64,000 nucleotides of DNA from Tubulanus polymorphus (lineage: Eukaryota > Nemertea > Palaeonemertea > Tubulaniformes > Tubulanidae), in NCBI RefSeq assembly GCF_964204645.1, contig NC_134033.1, positions 14,572,155 through 14,636,154 of the forward strand, read 5' to 3'. Shown here piece by piece: positions 22,772-34,550 of this stretch. The position numbers were made by a program, and so were the translations under genes. Every line of letters starts with the position of its first letter. Positions within the stretch are counted from its first letter, which is position 1. Under the pieces are notes generated by a model, which made no database searches, was not told the origin of the DNA, and was given only the letters and a program-made list of their open reading frames with translations.

Positions 22772-25700
22772 TTATTTCTTAGCTTGAAAATGATCTATTA
22801 TTGCACCCAGTACTCCTATATACCCTTCAAATTTGAGATACCGCGGATAAACCGGCCAGCCAACCGTCTGCAATGTGAATTAAATGAAAATGATGAGAAC
22901 TTTTGTCGTTGACAGGAATGAAACAGGAATTTAAACAGGAAAAAAAGATTAAAATTGATTAAAATGTTGAATAAACTGTGATTTTTTTTAGATTTCGCTG
23001 CATATCAAGCGGTCGCGTGTTTGATTTTGTTTTCCGGAATGAAATGAATCTGTTGAATGTGGGGTTGTGGTTCACTTTTACGTCGTACCAAGAAAAAATT
23101 GCCATCATTTATTGTCTTATGAAATAACGCAAAGAATATGGTTATCCTACTTACGTTAGTGACCGTCGGAAGTCGAGCGAGGTATTGCTTGGCTATATCA
23201 CCTTTGGCGAAAAACGATCCGGCCAGGTAACACTTATTCAGTTTATAGGCTTTAGCTAATCCGAGTACTGTCGTTATCACACTATCGCATACCATGTGTA
23301 ACAGTGACCTCGCTAGATCTTCTTTTCGTGGATTCTTTATACCTATGGATGAAAGACAAATCGGTTGAAAGGAAAGGTAGATGAGGTACCATTGATTCCG
23401 ATAGGTTATAGTTACAGTATGATACTAAACAGTCCTGCAAAATAGCAGTTGATAGACTACCCAGAGGAGGGGGGAAGAAACTTTTGGAAAAGCGCCCTTT
23501 TTGCAAATATTATTGTTATATCCAAAATACCTTTCCTTCTTCGGATATCTCAGCCAACTCACCCCCCCCCCCTCCGATTCAAATGCTGAGTAAGGCTCCT
23601 CTATTTTGACTAACAAATATTCACCATGCGATTTTTTAAGTCTGACCTTTTCGCACTATATTTCCGAATGGAAAAACCTCGAAAACGAAATCGGTTTTCT
23701 CGTTGAAAGCTTGAAGATCCATTTCGGCGTATTCACCGACAGACATATCATCAAGGGTCGTAGTACAAACACGTGAGTCTCCATTCCCGGCAAATTCCAT
23801 CAATTCCTCGTAACTCTATATAACAAAAATATACGGATAAAACTGTTGAGATCCCGAAACGGAGATATAAGCCGTCTGGACGGGTGGACATCTGGTACGG
23901 ACGCTGAGATAAATCAGGGTTCGGATAATTGAACGATTTAGTTCGTTCGACAGTACGCCTATTAGAAATACGTACGCCGTTTTTTGAAAGCTCAGATCGA
24001 AAGAAAGTATGCAACATTTCATGTTACGTCGTATATGCACGTATGCAAGTTACCTTTGCACCTGTCAGAACCTTTCCGAGTGAATGAAATGCTAAACCAG
24101 CAGCCGCAGCACCGCCTACCATGTCAACCGAACCGTCTTCATCGACCTTAACAATTCAAACAAAAGCTGCTATTTTATTTCTGCTGTAATACATTAGATA
24201 ATGTTATTATTCTGCTGTAATACATCGTTAATCGGTTTTGGAAGCTGATGCTGTTTTATGGAACCCCAGTTGTAACTTTGTGCTTTGTGTCATTCCTGTG
24301 TTTTGTCCTTTTTTATTACGAATTGTTTAAATGTCGGGCGCAAGCGTTTTGTAAGTTTTAACTGATTAAAGATTGAATTCGAATTTATAAAGTGTTCGCT
24401 GAAAACAAACCGTGACGTCACACAAAAACGCAGTTTAAATTTTTAATGTATATGCAAATGAACTGGCGTGATACAAAGCAATTGGGCATTATAAAAGTGA
24501 CGTCAAATCGCAGGAAATCAATGTTATACGTTTTATCGATGAACGCATTATTTAGTGTGATGTGGCTAGCAGGAAGCTAGAAACGATGTCGGTCGGTCAA
24601 TTAAGTGTTTTCAATTTCTTACAGCAAAGATTCCCCGCAACGACGGAACTCACCAGTATAAATCCGAGACCACTACCAAAAAACCCGAGCAGAGCCGGAA
24701 ACGAATCCTTTTTCGCTCTCATCGTCAGCTCTTCTTCTTCGGTGACTTTAACGAATGACGAGTTATTCATGCCGAGTTCGGCTCTGCTCGGTACGGTCGC
24801 GTCTTCGTACGGATGTAGATACGCCGGTTCGTCCAACTCTGTCAGCATGTAATGCAATCCTTTCCCAAAACACACGAACTCATCGGTGAAATTGTTGTCT
24901 CTGGAAATGGTAGTGGAAAAGAACTGATTATCATATTGCAGATAACGATAAGGACCTCCCGTCCGATTCTCAGGGCTAACACCCCCTTGGGGTTCCTTCT
25001 TGTCCCTTTTCTTTACAACGCTTTACAATGTAGAAGTACTCTCTTTAACATTTCTTTTTCATTTGTGTAATAGTTATGACTGTATTTTTGTAATGTACTT
25101 TTTAGTTAAGAAATAAACTATTAACAACAATCACAACCGCACTTGATGTTTGGAACAATAATCATTGTTCAAGATATAAAGATAAACTTCGTGGTATTTT
25201 GATATACAATTTTTCCTTTTTACTTGATATCGAATTTGTTGGACAGTTTCTCCATGTTTATTCGGCTGCCGATTCCGGAACCGTAGGCTGTGACGTCATC
25301 CCTCTTTCCGGTTTCGAGTATCTCCTTCTCGATGAAGTTCAAAGCATCGTCGAGGTCATGGTTGCTGAAGGTCACCATTTTAATCTTTACCTGCGCGCGC
25401 GCAGGTTTAACATAAAAAGAACGAAGGTTTTCAAGGTCGAAAATATGACGACGGGCGCATTGGAAACATGGGATATAAGGCATTGCACCTACTACGAGGT
25501 GCAATTAAACATGAACTTACCTGACTTTTGTCGTCTGAACTGACCGCGTAAGCCAGCTTGAACAAAGATCCACCTGATAATCAATTAGATAATCTACTTC
25601 AGTCAATTACCAGGAGGCAGAATTTGACAGGAACATATGGAAAGGGCATGCAGTTCAAAAAGGAAATATCCAAGCTGTACCAGGGGCCTTGAAAATTATG

Positions 25701-26232
25701 AAATTTCAGGGCATCTTAATGCAATGCCCTGGGACTTAAGTGACTAGGCCAATGTCTTGTGCAGCTTGTGCCATGAACAAAATTGCAAGCCATTGTTTTT
25801 CAAAAGACGGAGAAGAATTGCGACGGGAAGCATGTGCTCCTTGTACTCCCGTCCGGATCCACCCTTGGGGCGCTCTAATGATTGTACTTCGTGCAAATTA
25901 TTTCACACTATATTTGCAGATCAAATACATATTTTCATCGATGCTGTGTTCAAGAAAAAAACTGCCATCGTTTATTGCATCTTATCTGAATACGTAAATC
26001 GTTAAGATTGAACTCAGGAAGAAAAGGCTTTAGAACATGTTGAAGTTTGACAGTTTTCAAATGAAACCAAACCGAATACTATATCGAGAGTAATGGAACA
26101 AATGGGCAATCATCGGTCCTTAATAACATACTTACCCATATCATAGGAGAAAATCCGTTTGCCATCGGGCAGCGTCAATGGCAAAACGAGTTCCTCTTCG
26201 TTAAAGTATTTCTTGTGATTAGTTGCCGACAT
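22772..26232 (-). CDS. Pantothenate-kinase-like protein, paralogue 2
   Basis: Eight exons on minus: 26232-26136, 25573-25521, 25390-25224, 24900-24654, 24146-24054, 23815-23647, 23342-23155, 22867-22772, giving 369 residues. The ATG at 26232 opens MSATNHKKYFNEEEL, an N-terminal extension shared by all four paralogues. Motifs in order are DMGGSLFKLAY, VKIKMVTF, GSGIGSR, FTDEFVCFGKG (putative catalytic Glu), FFGSGLGFIL, MVGGAAAAGLAFHS, LTGAK then SYEELMEF, NPRKEDLARSLLHM, CYLAGSFF and KFEGYIGVLGA. Exon lengths equal those of paralogues 3 and 4 except exon 1. It is transcribed divergently from paralogue 3, with 894 bp between the start codons. A reverse AATAAA lies at 22737-22742, just after the stop. 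Likely a cytosolic ASKHA-fold small-molecule kinase; the exact substrate is not established. Confidence 0.87.
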
Positions 26233-27126
26233 TATGTCGTTTCTGCCTACGTCGGTGTACTGAATATCTACTACGGGTCCGGTAAGCACTTTTTCACACA
26301 ATCTCGGTGACGCCCTACTGACCGTAATGATAAAACTACACTATCACACACAACACTGATCGCGTGTGGGTTCGGAAACAATTAACTAAACTTTACCAAT
26401 CAGCGATATAACTATATAATGATATATATTGTTCATAACATGAACTTGATTCCATGATTATCTCTACTAATAATATGCGAGCATTTAAAAATCATATAAT
26501 ATGCGAGCATTTAAAAATCATATACGGTGCACTGTAATGCTTTAATTAGGCCCTATATAATTGAAGAAGTCCCATTCGCATTTGTTATTAACTAACAGCC
26601 ATCCTGAGGAGGAATGATGCCGATGGCTGTTAGTCAATAGCCGAAACGTTTTGGATTCATTCACATAAATTTTATCGTATAAAAATTCGAATCGTTGGAC
26701 TTACGGATTAGAGTGTTTTTTCGACTTCTATTGGCCGTATAGTTTCTTCGTATCTGGAAACACCGTAAAGTGTTTCTTAAAGAGATCTTTCACGAACAGG
26801 AAAATACTCTTTGATCTCGACCGCGCAGACAATTAGCCCTAACGCGTGTTGTGGTTTATATCTATTTACGTTTTTCCTATAAAATATAAATATTGCAACT
26901 CTTCGTAGAAATCCCTGAATATCATTTTTAGTACCAAAGGCTTAAAACAGGTTTCGCGCTCTCGTTAGTAGTGTCTTTCATTCCGCAGTGGAGGTCACGA
27001 TAAACTCTTTCTGTGCCATATATATCGCTAAAAAATTATTATCATGATTAGCGAGTGCATGAACGTCAAGTATTAACGCGTCGAGTGCTAGCTGTGCGAG
27101 AAACGTCGAGAAAAACTTACGCAATA
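26233..27126. promoter_or_regulatory. Shared intergenic region between divergent PANK-like genes
   Basis: This is the only sequence between the start codons of paralogues 2 and 3, so it must contain both 5' ends. It holds a direct repeat of aatatgcgagcatttaaaaatcatata (about 26472-26525), and a hairpin at 26583-26660 pairing taacagccat with atggctgtta, followed by caatagccgaaacgtttt. No clear TATA box or initiator can be assigned. A bidirectional promoter is inference from geometry. Confidence 0.45.
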
Positions 27127-29284
27127 ATGGCTACAGCAGCAGCAAAGAACGTTAAGAAGTTTTTCAATGAGGAAGAACTTGAACTACCGCTGGCAATGCC
27201 TAAAGGCAAGAAGCTCTTTTCGTATGATATGGGTAAGTTTCATGGACAAAACTCCGTTGTTGCAACATCAAAATATATACCATATTTGTGTCAATTGGTA
27301 TCAAACTGTTTCCCCGCTAATTAAAAAGTCTATCATTATGTACATTGTGTATGGCGATACATACGTAGTCTCGAAGTAGAGCCAAAAAATTCGAGGACAC
27401 CCCGGTTTTTTGAAGGGCTAAGTGCTCAGTATGTTGAACTACAGCTACGACTAAAATCCTACCGAAATAGATCTATTGTTATTTCGTTAAAAATGTCTCC
27501 AGTTTTCAACCGATTTATTATATTCAGGTGGATCTTTGTTCAAGTTGGCTTACATTGTCAATGCACACGGCGAAAGTAAGGTATTTCATTATCGCGATTA
27601 AGAAGAAGTAATTGAAAAAATTAAACCAAATCCGAGTGTATAGAAAACTGCACATCACGATATTATTGTCCTAGATCATCTAATTACAAGATATTTTCTA
27701 AATTGCTGAATGTTCTATATTTCGTCTAACAAAGACAAAGGTTAAAATGGTAACCTTCGACAACAACAACCTGGAAGATGCTTTGAACTTCATTGAAAAG
27801 GAAATCTTCGGAGATACCGACCGTAAAGATATCATCGCCATCGGGTCAGGCGTCGGTAGCCGTACTTACAAGAATAAAATGGCCGACAGATTCAAAATAA
27901 AGTAATTGAGTGAATTGTGCCAAGCCGACTCCACATTTGGAAGTCGTATCCTTGTTTCGTCTACATATATATATACTTTTCGACGCAGGGACATCAAGTT
28001 AACGGACGAGTTTGTCTGTTTCGGTAAAGGATTTCACTACATGTTGAAAAACATGGACGAGTCGCAGTACGTGTATCCATACACGGATATCCCTGTTCCG
28101 ACCCGCGCCGAAATGGGCATGGGTAACGTACAGGTAACTCACGTAACAGAAGACGAAGAAAAGAAGATGAGAGCGAAGAAGGATCTATTTCCAGCCCTGC
28201 TCGGTTTCTGCGGTAGTGGTATGGCTTTTATGATTGTACGTAACTGATAGTTCTCATATAGTCTAAATCTAGATGGAATGGAAGTGGCGCATTTAAGTGA
28301 AACAATGTTTGTATGTATGATTCTATTTCCTACAGCTCAAAGAAGACGGGACGTTGGATATGGTAGGAGGGACAGCAATGGCCGGCATTGCATTCCATTC
28401 TATCGGCAGACTTTTGACCGGTGCTAAGGTATAGACCTACGTATATGTATTTATTTTGAAACAACTAACCCTTGACTCCTAAACAAATATGATCATGCTT
28501 TTTGATCTGTATAATCTTGGCAGATATTCTATTTTCCGTTACAGAGTTACGATGAACTGATGGATCTGGCTAAGAAAGGCGATTCGACCGTTTGTACGAC
28601 GACTATAGATGATCTCTCCGCAGATGGATACGCCGACATGGACATGAAGACATTCAAAAAGAAAGCGCCATTCGTTTTCGAGGTGTTCGCTTTCGGGAAT
28701 ATAGTTAGAAAAGGTCGTATAGTCTTATAGTAACGTCTTATTAAAAAAGGTCTCGAAACCTGCAAACTAGCATCATCTTAAAAATATCATAAGATCGAAA
28801 TTTCGTTGTTTGCTTTGTGATCAGTAATGCACAACTATTAAGTACTGGGTCCTGAAAGCTGACTAACGAATATCACCGCTTACTTCAGGAATTGAGAATC
28901 CGAAGAAAGAAGATATCGCGAGTTCGTTATTGCACTTGGTTGGTGACTCGATCATGCACACGTCTATGTGCATAGCAACTCCTTATAAAATGAACAAAGT
29001 TTACTACGCCGGTTCGTTTTTCAAAAATAACGACATCGTGAAACAGTACATGACCCGGCTTCCGATGATGACTGTGGTAAGTAGTTGGAATAACACTGTC
29101 CTGAGACCGGACACGGGTAGCGAAGACCACACGTTGCAGTGAAAGGTCTTCTACAAGTTCTTTTCTATGCTTTATATTTTACTTACAGATGGTTGGCTGG
29201 CCGATTCATCCACGGTTTCTGAAGTTTGAAGGATACGTCGGTGTTCTAGGGGCGGTGATAGACTATTTGCAGTCTAACAAATAA
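27127..29284 (+). CDS. Pantothenate-kinase-like protein, paralogue 3
   Basis: Eight exons on plus: 27127-27232, 27528-27580, 27735-27901, 27989-28235, 28336-28428, 28545-28713, 28889-29076, 29189-29284, joined to 372 residues. The ATG at 27127 is chosen because it opens the conserved extension (MATAAAKNVKKFFNEEELEL); an upstream in-frame GTG at 27055 is not. Landmarks are DMGGSLFKLAY (about 34-44), GSGVGSRTY, LTDEFVCFGKG with Glu about 116, FCGSGMAFM (GSG about 184-186), DMVGGTAMAG, LLTGAKSYDELMDLAKKGDS, NIVRKGIENP, YAGSFF and KFEGYVGVLGA. Human PANK3 has Arg207 and a GGG triplet where this protein has residues from TLDMVGGTAMAG. Fold and catalytic Glu are kept, but ligand contacts are changed. 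Closest in sequence to paralogue 4. Confidence 0.88.
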
Positions 29285-29867
29285 TGAAGGTGAAAACCCT
29301 GGACCACGTCAACTTAGTAGTACATATATACTATGATGCAACATTTTAATACAGATGAAGCACACAGTAGATATAGTGTTTGCTATTGCAACTTAAGATG
29401 TTTGATACCAAATACCCATTCTATCAGACCTTAATTCAATTAACTTAAATTTTACTGGAAAAGTCTGTGCAAATGGCTGAGCCCCGAAATTAGCCCATCA
29501 TGTACATCTGGCCTTTCTTTATCTTTGAAATGGCGAAAACCGACTGTTTTATTATGATATAAGAGATGTTGAGGTTCGTCGTAAATATGCCAAAGAAGAA
29601 ATACAATGTACGGGTAAAACCATGATTAAGACGAATTACGTATATATAAACGGAATTACTTCGTTAAGCATGTTTTGTAATTTCTACTTTAAATAATCAA
29701 AATATTATGCATAATGTTCCTAGCCTTAGTTCGTTATTTTTTATGGTTACGAGCATTGCTAGGAAACGGTTTAAGAACGATAGCACGTTCCAGCCCCCGG
29801 CTTGGAGATGTCCTTTTCTCAAATTGTATTTATGTGTGTATATTAATTATTTGTACTTAGAGAGAAT
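29285..29867. other. Downstream flank of PANK-like paralogue 3
   Basis: Presumably 3' UTR and intergenic DNA. The first plain AATAAA seen on plus is at about 29866, immediately before the ATTC microsatellite; it is distant (about 580 bp) and may belong to the repeat array instead. Confidence 0.35.
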
Positions 29868-29895
29868 AAAGCATTCATTCATTCATTCATTCATT
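29868..29895 (+). repeat. (ATTC)n microsatellite, left border of GPCR-fragment array
   Basis: About six ATTC units directly precede the first copy of the 1.5-kb tandem unit. The same tetranucleotide occurs at the right border, 34373-34449. Confidence 0.85.
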
Positions 29896-30589
29896 GAAGT
29901 CGTGTCTCTGTGATGATATTTGAGGTGTGGAAACAAATCTACGTGACCAATATCGAATATACCTGTACTGATATACTCAAGTTCTCACTCCTTTAATGAT
30001 GTATGGCATGGAAACGCACAAAAGAAAGATTCCTGTGATATCACTTAAACGGTTCTGTAAGTTCATTTTGACAACTAAATTCCACGATCGAAATGGTTTG
30101 ACGGTAAAATAGTTGTTATTCTCAAAAATGTGTTTAAACCCAAAATTGTGGTCGTGTCACCTCCTGTGATGTGGTTATATCATTTTATGTGACCACAGTC
30201 TGTGAGATCATGATCAGATCGAGACGACAAACAAACCTTACACAGACCACTCATGCGCGATCTATAGATTGACCAAATACGTCGGATTTTGATTGTTCTG
30301 GTACAAACCAGTTTGTGGCCTGTACGACAATAGGTCACGTTGATATTATGTGATGAAGGTAGTGGCCCTACTGAATGTCTGTTCTGTACACGAGAATTTC
30401 AAAATGAAACAACGGGCGGGTAGACGGTGAATTTTTCCTAGGTAATTTAAGTCCATCATTATTACATTTCCTGTGAGAAAAAAAGACCCAGTACCAGAAT
30501 AATTTGATTTGATTAGCATTTTTACAGTTTTCAGGTGCCATGTTTTTTGGTACCAGCTGGGGTCCTATTGTTGGATTATTGTTCCAATT

Positions 30590-31167
30590 CTTTTACAATT
30601 GAATCCAAATTTTTCATGTGAAAGAAAGGAAAACGAATAGAAACAAATCTCTCGATAGAAATCACTATAACTGTGTAGTTGGGTGCGGACATTGCCTGGT
30701 AATAAAATAGGTTCCGAAATATACACAATGGAAACAATCTACTAGGCAGATAATAGAAATACTTATAGAAATAGTAAAGTGATGGACATAGTTTACTGTG
30801 TTTAGCGAATGTCAGATACGTTTCGTCACATTCTTTATAAAGTCCTAGTAATTACAAAGACTTTCAAATACCAAGGGAATCGCTCTAGCTGGATAAACAC
30901 GTAAAGTTGATCTGAAAACGCGAGAGTTATTATGAGATAGGGGAACGTGTAACGAACTGACTGATATCTGCGACACTTTATCAGTAAAATTAATGTCAGA
31001 AAGTTAAACACACTTCCCGGTGGAAGCAAGAAAACATATTTGAAGAGTCTGTTGTATTTATAAATGAAGTTGGTAAATCTTCTGAAAGCCATGATATAAT
31101 CCGGTGTCTTCACAGCAGTGCGGTATATTCTACGAGTTGTAGTGGTGATAGTGGTTAAATTATCCAT
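30590..31167 (-). pseudogene. Truncated rhodopsin-type GPCR fragment, copy 1 (frameshifted)
   Basis: From the ATG at 31167 the frame reads through TM1 (LLPPGSVFNFLTLILLIKC, with the N of the GxxxN pattern) and TM2 (the LAFSDQLYVFIQLERF region). Relative to copy 2 it has a 3-bp insertion (an extra Ile codon) and a 5-bp deletion near 30845. The deletion shifts the frame just before TM3, ending at FVITRTL. Sequence homologous to TM3 continues out of frame. No TM4-TM7 is found in any copy. Non-functional as a receptor. Confidence 0.7.
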
Positions 31168-32133
31168 GACAAGAACAGAACTGTTTGATACGACAATCTG
31201 TGTAGTAACTGCTTCTCTCAAATTGTGTGTTACTGCAGAACCACCATTTCAAAATGCTTCCTTCACAGAACACTATATAATCAGCATCGCAACATTTCAC
31301 ACGCTCTGTTGAAATTACCCGTTACATGAGTCGCTCTGAGAGTTACTAAAAATCAAAATAAGCCAAAGCTTCATATTGAAATTCACAGCAGTTTTTAGAT
31401 TTGAATTTATACACATTGCTATTCGCGACCCAGAATTCTTATTTTATGAATGAAGTCGTGTCTCTGTGATGATATTTGAGGTGTGGAAACAAATCTACGT
31501 GACCAATATCGAATATACCTGTACTGATATACTCAAGTTCTCACTCCTTTAATGATATATGGCATGGAAACACACAAATAAGATTCTTGTGATATTACTT
31601 AAACGGTTCGGTAAGTCCATTTTGACAACTAAATGGTTTGACGGTAAAATAGTTGTTATTCTCAACATGTGTTTAAACCCAAAATTGTGGTCGTGTCACC
31701 TCCTGTGATGTGGTTATATCATTTTATGTGACCACAGTCTGTGAGATCATGATCAGATCGAGACGACAAACAAACCTTACACAGACCACTCATGCGCGAT
31801 CTATAGATTGACCAAATACGTCGGATTTTGATTGTTCTGGTACAAACCAGTTTGTGGCCTGTACGACAATAGGTCGCGTTATTGTAACGTGATGAAGGTA
31901 GTGGCCCTACTGAATGTCTGTTCTGTACACGAGAATCTCAAAATGAAACACCAGGCGGGTGGACGGGGTTTTTTTCCTAGGTGATTTAAGTCCATCATTA
32001 TAACATTTCCTGTGAGAAAAAAGACCCAGTACCAGAAGAATTTGATTTGATAGATAATAAGCATTTTTACAGTTTTCAGGTGCCATGATTTTGTGGTACC
32101 AGCTGAGATCGTATTGTTGGATCATTGCCCCAA

Positions 32134-32715
32134 TTATTTTCCAATTGAATCCAAATGTTTCATATGAAAGAAAGGAAAACGAATAGAAACAAATCTCTCG
32201 ATAGAAATCACTATAACTGCGTAGTTGGATGCAGACATTGCCTGGTAATAAAATAGGTTCCGAAATATACACAATGGAAACAATCTACTAGGCAGATAAT
32301 AGAAATACTTATAGAAATAGTAAAGTGATGGACATAGTTTACTGTGTTTGGCGAATGTCAGATACGTTTCGTCACATTCTTTATAAAGTCCTAGATAAGT
32401 AATTACAAAGTCTTTCAAATACCAAGGGAATCGCTCTAGCTGGATAAACACGTAAAGTTGATCTGAAAACGCGAGAGTTATGAGATAGGGGAACGTGAAA
32501 CGAACTGACTGATATCTGCGACACTTTATCAGCAAAATTATTGTCAGAAAGTTAAACACACTTCCCGGCGGAAGCAAGAAAACGTATTTGAAGAGTCTGT
32601 TATATTTATAAATGAAGTTGGTAAATATTCTGAAAGCCATGATATAATCCGGTGTCTTCACAGCAGTCCAGTATATTCTACGAGTTGTAGTGGTGATAGT
32701 GGTTAAACTATCCAT
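32134..32715 (-). pseudogene. Truncated rhodopsin-type GPCR fragment, copy 2 (longest frame)
   Basis: ATG 32715 opens about 193 residues: a Ser/Thr-rich N-terminus, TM1 (LLPPGSVFNFLTIILLIKC), TM2 (PYLITLAFSDQLYVFIQLE) and TM3 ending in SNYAVIVISIERFVSIRFPF. The ERF in that stretch occupies the place of the DRY motif and is followed by a stop after DSIGK. The pattern is that of peptide-type class A receptors (FMRFamide/thyrotropin-releasing-like), but the subfamily is uncertain. TM4-TM7 are absent downstream, where other frames show no receptor signature. Either a truncated gene copy or, less likely, an exon of a gene whose remainder is elsewhere. Confidence 0.65.
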
Positions 32716-33787
32716 GACAAGAACAGAACTGTTTGATACGACAATCTGTGTTGTGACCGCTTCCCTCAAATTATGTGTTACTGCAGAACCGCCATTTCAA
32801 AATGCTTCCTTCACGGAACACTATATAATCATCTCAACACTTCACACGCTCTGTTGAAATTACTACTTACACGAGTTACTAAAAATCAAAATAAACCAAA
32901 GCTTCATATTGAAATTCACAGCAGTTTTTAGATTTGAATTTATACACATTGCTATTCGCGACCCAGAATTCTTATTTTATGAATGAAGTCGTGTTTCTGT
33001 GATGACATTTGAGGTGTGGAAACAAATCTACGTGACCAATATCGAATATACCTGTACTGATATACTCTAGTTCTCACTCCTTTTATGATATATGGCATGG
33101 AAACACACAAAAGAAAGATTCCTGTGATATCACTTAAACGGTTCGATAAGTCCATTTTGACAACTAAATTCCACTTGATCGAAATGGTTTGACGGTAAAA
33201 TAGTTGTTATTCTCAAAATGTGTTTCAACCCGAAATTTTGGTCGTGTCACCTCCTGTGATGTGGTTATATCATTTTATGTGACCACAGTCTGTGAGATCA
33301 TGATCAGATCGAGACGGCAAACAAACCTTACACAGACCACTCATGCGCGATCTATAGATTGACCAAATACGTCGGATTTTGATTGTTCTGGTACAAACCA
33401 GTTTGTGGCCTGTACGACAATAGGTCACGTTGATATTATGTGATGAAGGTAGTGGCCCTATTGAATGTCTGTTCTGTACACGAGAATTTCAAAATGAAAC
33501 AACGGGCGGGTAGACGGTGAATTTTTTCCTAGGTGATTTAAGTCCATCATTATAACATTTCCTGTGAGAAAAAAGTTGATACTTAACGATAGTTGTTACA
33601 TAATAATCATAGTCAGTCAAAACAATAAATTGTATAATCGTATAAATTTCGTATTTATGAAATCTAAATATATTTGAATAAAATGTCTTGATTTTATGTG
33701 AAAGTTCGGGATTTTTCTTTCATTGACTCCAGGACGTTTCGTCGTTCATCGCTTATCGCTGTGCGTTTCTTCGTTGCTCTAACTGAC

Positions 33788-33943
33788 ATGACAAAAAGTC
33801 GAAGTTTCCTGATTTTGTTGTTGTTGTTGTTATGTAACGATGGGTCTCCATCACTGATTGACAAACGCCACCTAATGTCGGGAGTATGGTACGCGAGAGC
33901 TGAGTTCGACACGCCAAAGAAAACTCTTTTGTCAGAAAGTTAA
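33788..33943 (+). CDS. Possible small secreted peptide frame inside the inserted segment
   Basis: A 51-residue frame starts MTKSRSFLILLLLLLC, a plausible signal peptide, and contains a dibasic KR (LIDKRHLMSG). It lies almost wholly in the ~350-bp sequence that replaces part of array copy 3 and terminates using bases of the receptor repeat (gaaagttaa). No family is recognised. It may be chance: the Leu run comes from a (TTG)n stretch. Expression evidence would be needed to call it a gene. Confidence 0.25.
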   Translation: MTKSRSFLILLLLLLCNDGSPSLIDKRHLMSGVWYARAEFDTPKKTLLSES

Positions 33944-34083
33944 ACACACTTCCCGGCGGAAGTTCTGTTATATTTATGAATGAAGTTGGTAAATCTTCTG
34001 AAAGCCATGATATAATCCGGTGTCTTCACAGCAGTCCAGTATATTCTACGAGTTGTAGTGGCGATAGTGGTTAAATTATCCAT
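33935..34083 (-). pseudogene. GPCR fragment, copy 3 (interrupted)
   Basis: Only the N-terminal part (from the ATG at 34083 to the TM1 region) remains, with an internal deletion (aagttctgttatatttatg joins what is separated in the other copies). It is cut at about 33940 by unrelated sequence 33588-33940. Confidence 0.65.
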
Positions 34084-34372
34084 GACAAGAACAGAACTGT
34101 TTGATACGACAATCTGTGTAGTGACCGCTTCTCTCGAATTGTATGTTACTGCAGAACCACCATTTCAAAATGCTTCCTTCACAGAACACTATATAATCAG
34201 CATCGCAACATTTCACAAGCTCTGTCGAAATTACCCGTTACATGAGTCGCTTTGAGAGTTACTAAAAATCAATCTAAAATAAACCAAAGCTTCATATTGA
34301 AATTCACAGCAGTTTTTAGATTTGAATTTATACACATTGCTATTCGCGACCCAGAATTTTTATTTCATGAAT

Positions 34373-34449
34373 GAAGCATTCATTCATTCATTCATTCATT
34401 CATTCATTCATTCATTCATTCATTTATTCATTCATTCATTCATTCATTC
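34373..34449 (+). repeat. (ATTC)n microsatellite, right border of the array
   Basis: About 19 tetranucleotide units with one ATTT variant. Mirrors the shorter tract at 29868-29895 on the other side of the three-copy array. Confidence 0.92.
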
Positions 34450-34550
34450 CAGCTTGAGGAAGTAATGGAAAACCTACTCAATAGTAAACTTACCATGTCA
34501 AGTTCATCATCAAGTTCAATTCATGGAATTCATTAAAAAAAACTACCAAT

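Larger units (their letters stand above)
29896..34372 (-). repeat. Three-copy tandem array, about 1.55-kb unit, with GPCR fragments
   Basis: Units start with gaagtcgtgt at 29896, 31452 and 32985 (spacings 1556 and 1533). The third runs to about 34372 and has roughly 350 bp of unrelated sequence (about 33588-33940) in place of part of the unit. Copies are highly similar, with scattered substitutions and indels. Each junction ends in ttatgaatgaagtc, a remnant of the flanking (ATTC)n. Each unit carries the same minus-strand 7-TM receptor fragment. Confidence 0.9.

Noticed and set aside
24950..25140. Possible LINE 3' tail (ends gttaagaaataaactattaa) in intron 3 of PANK-like paralogue 2
   Set aside because: Only the tail-like AT-rich end is suggestive; no coding remnant or target duplication could be identified.
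27055..27126. Upstream GTG extension of PANK-like paralogue 3
   Set aside because: GTG is not a normal start in animal nuclear genes, and the conserved part begins at the ATG at 27127.
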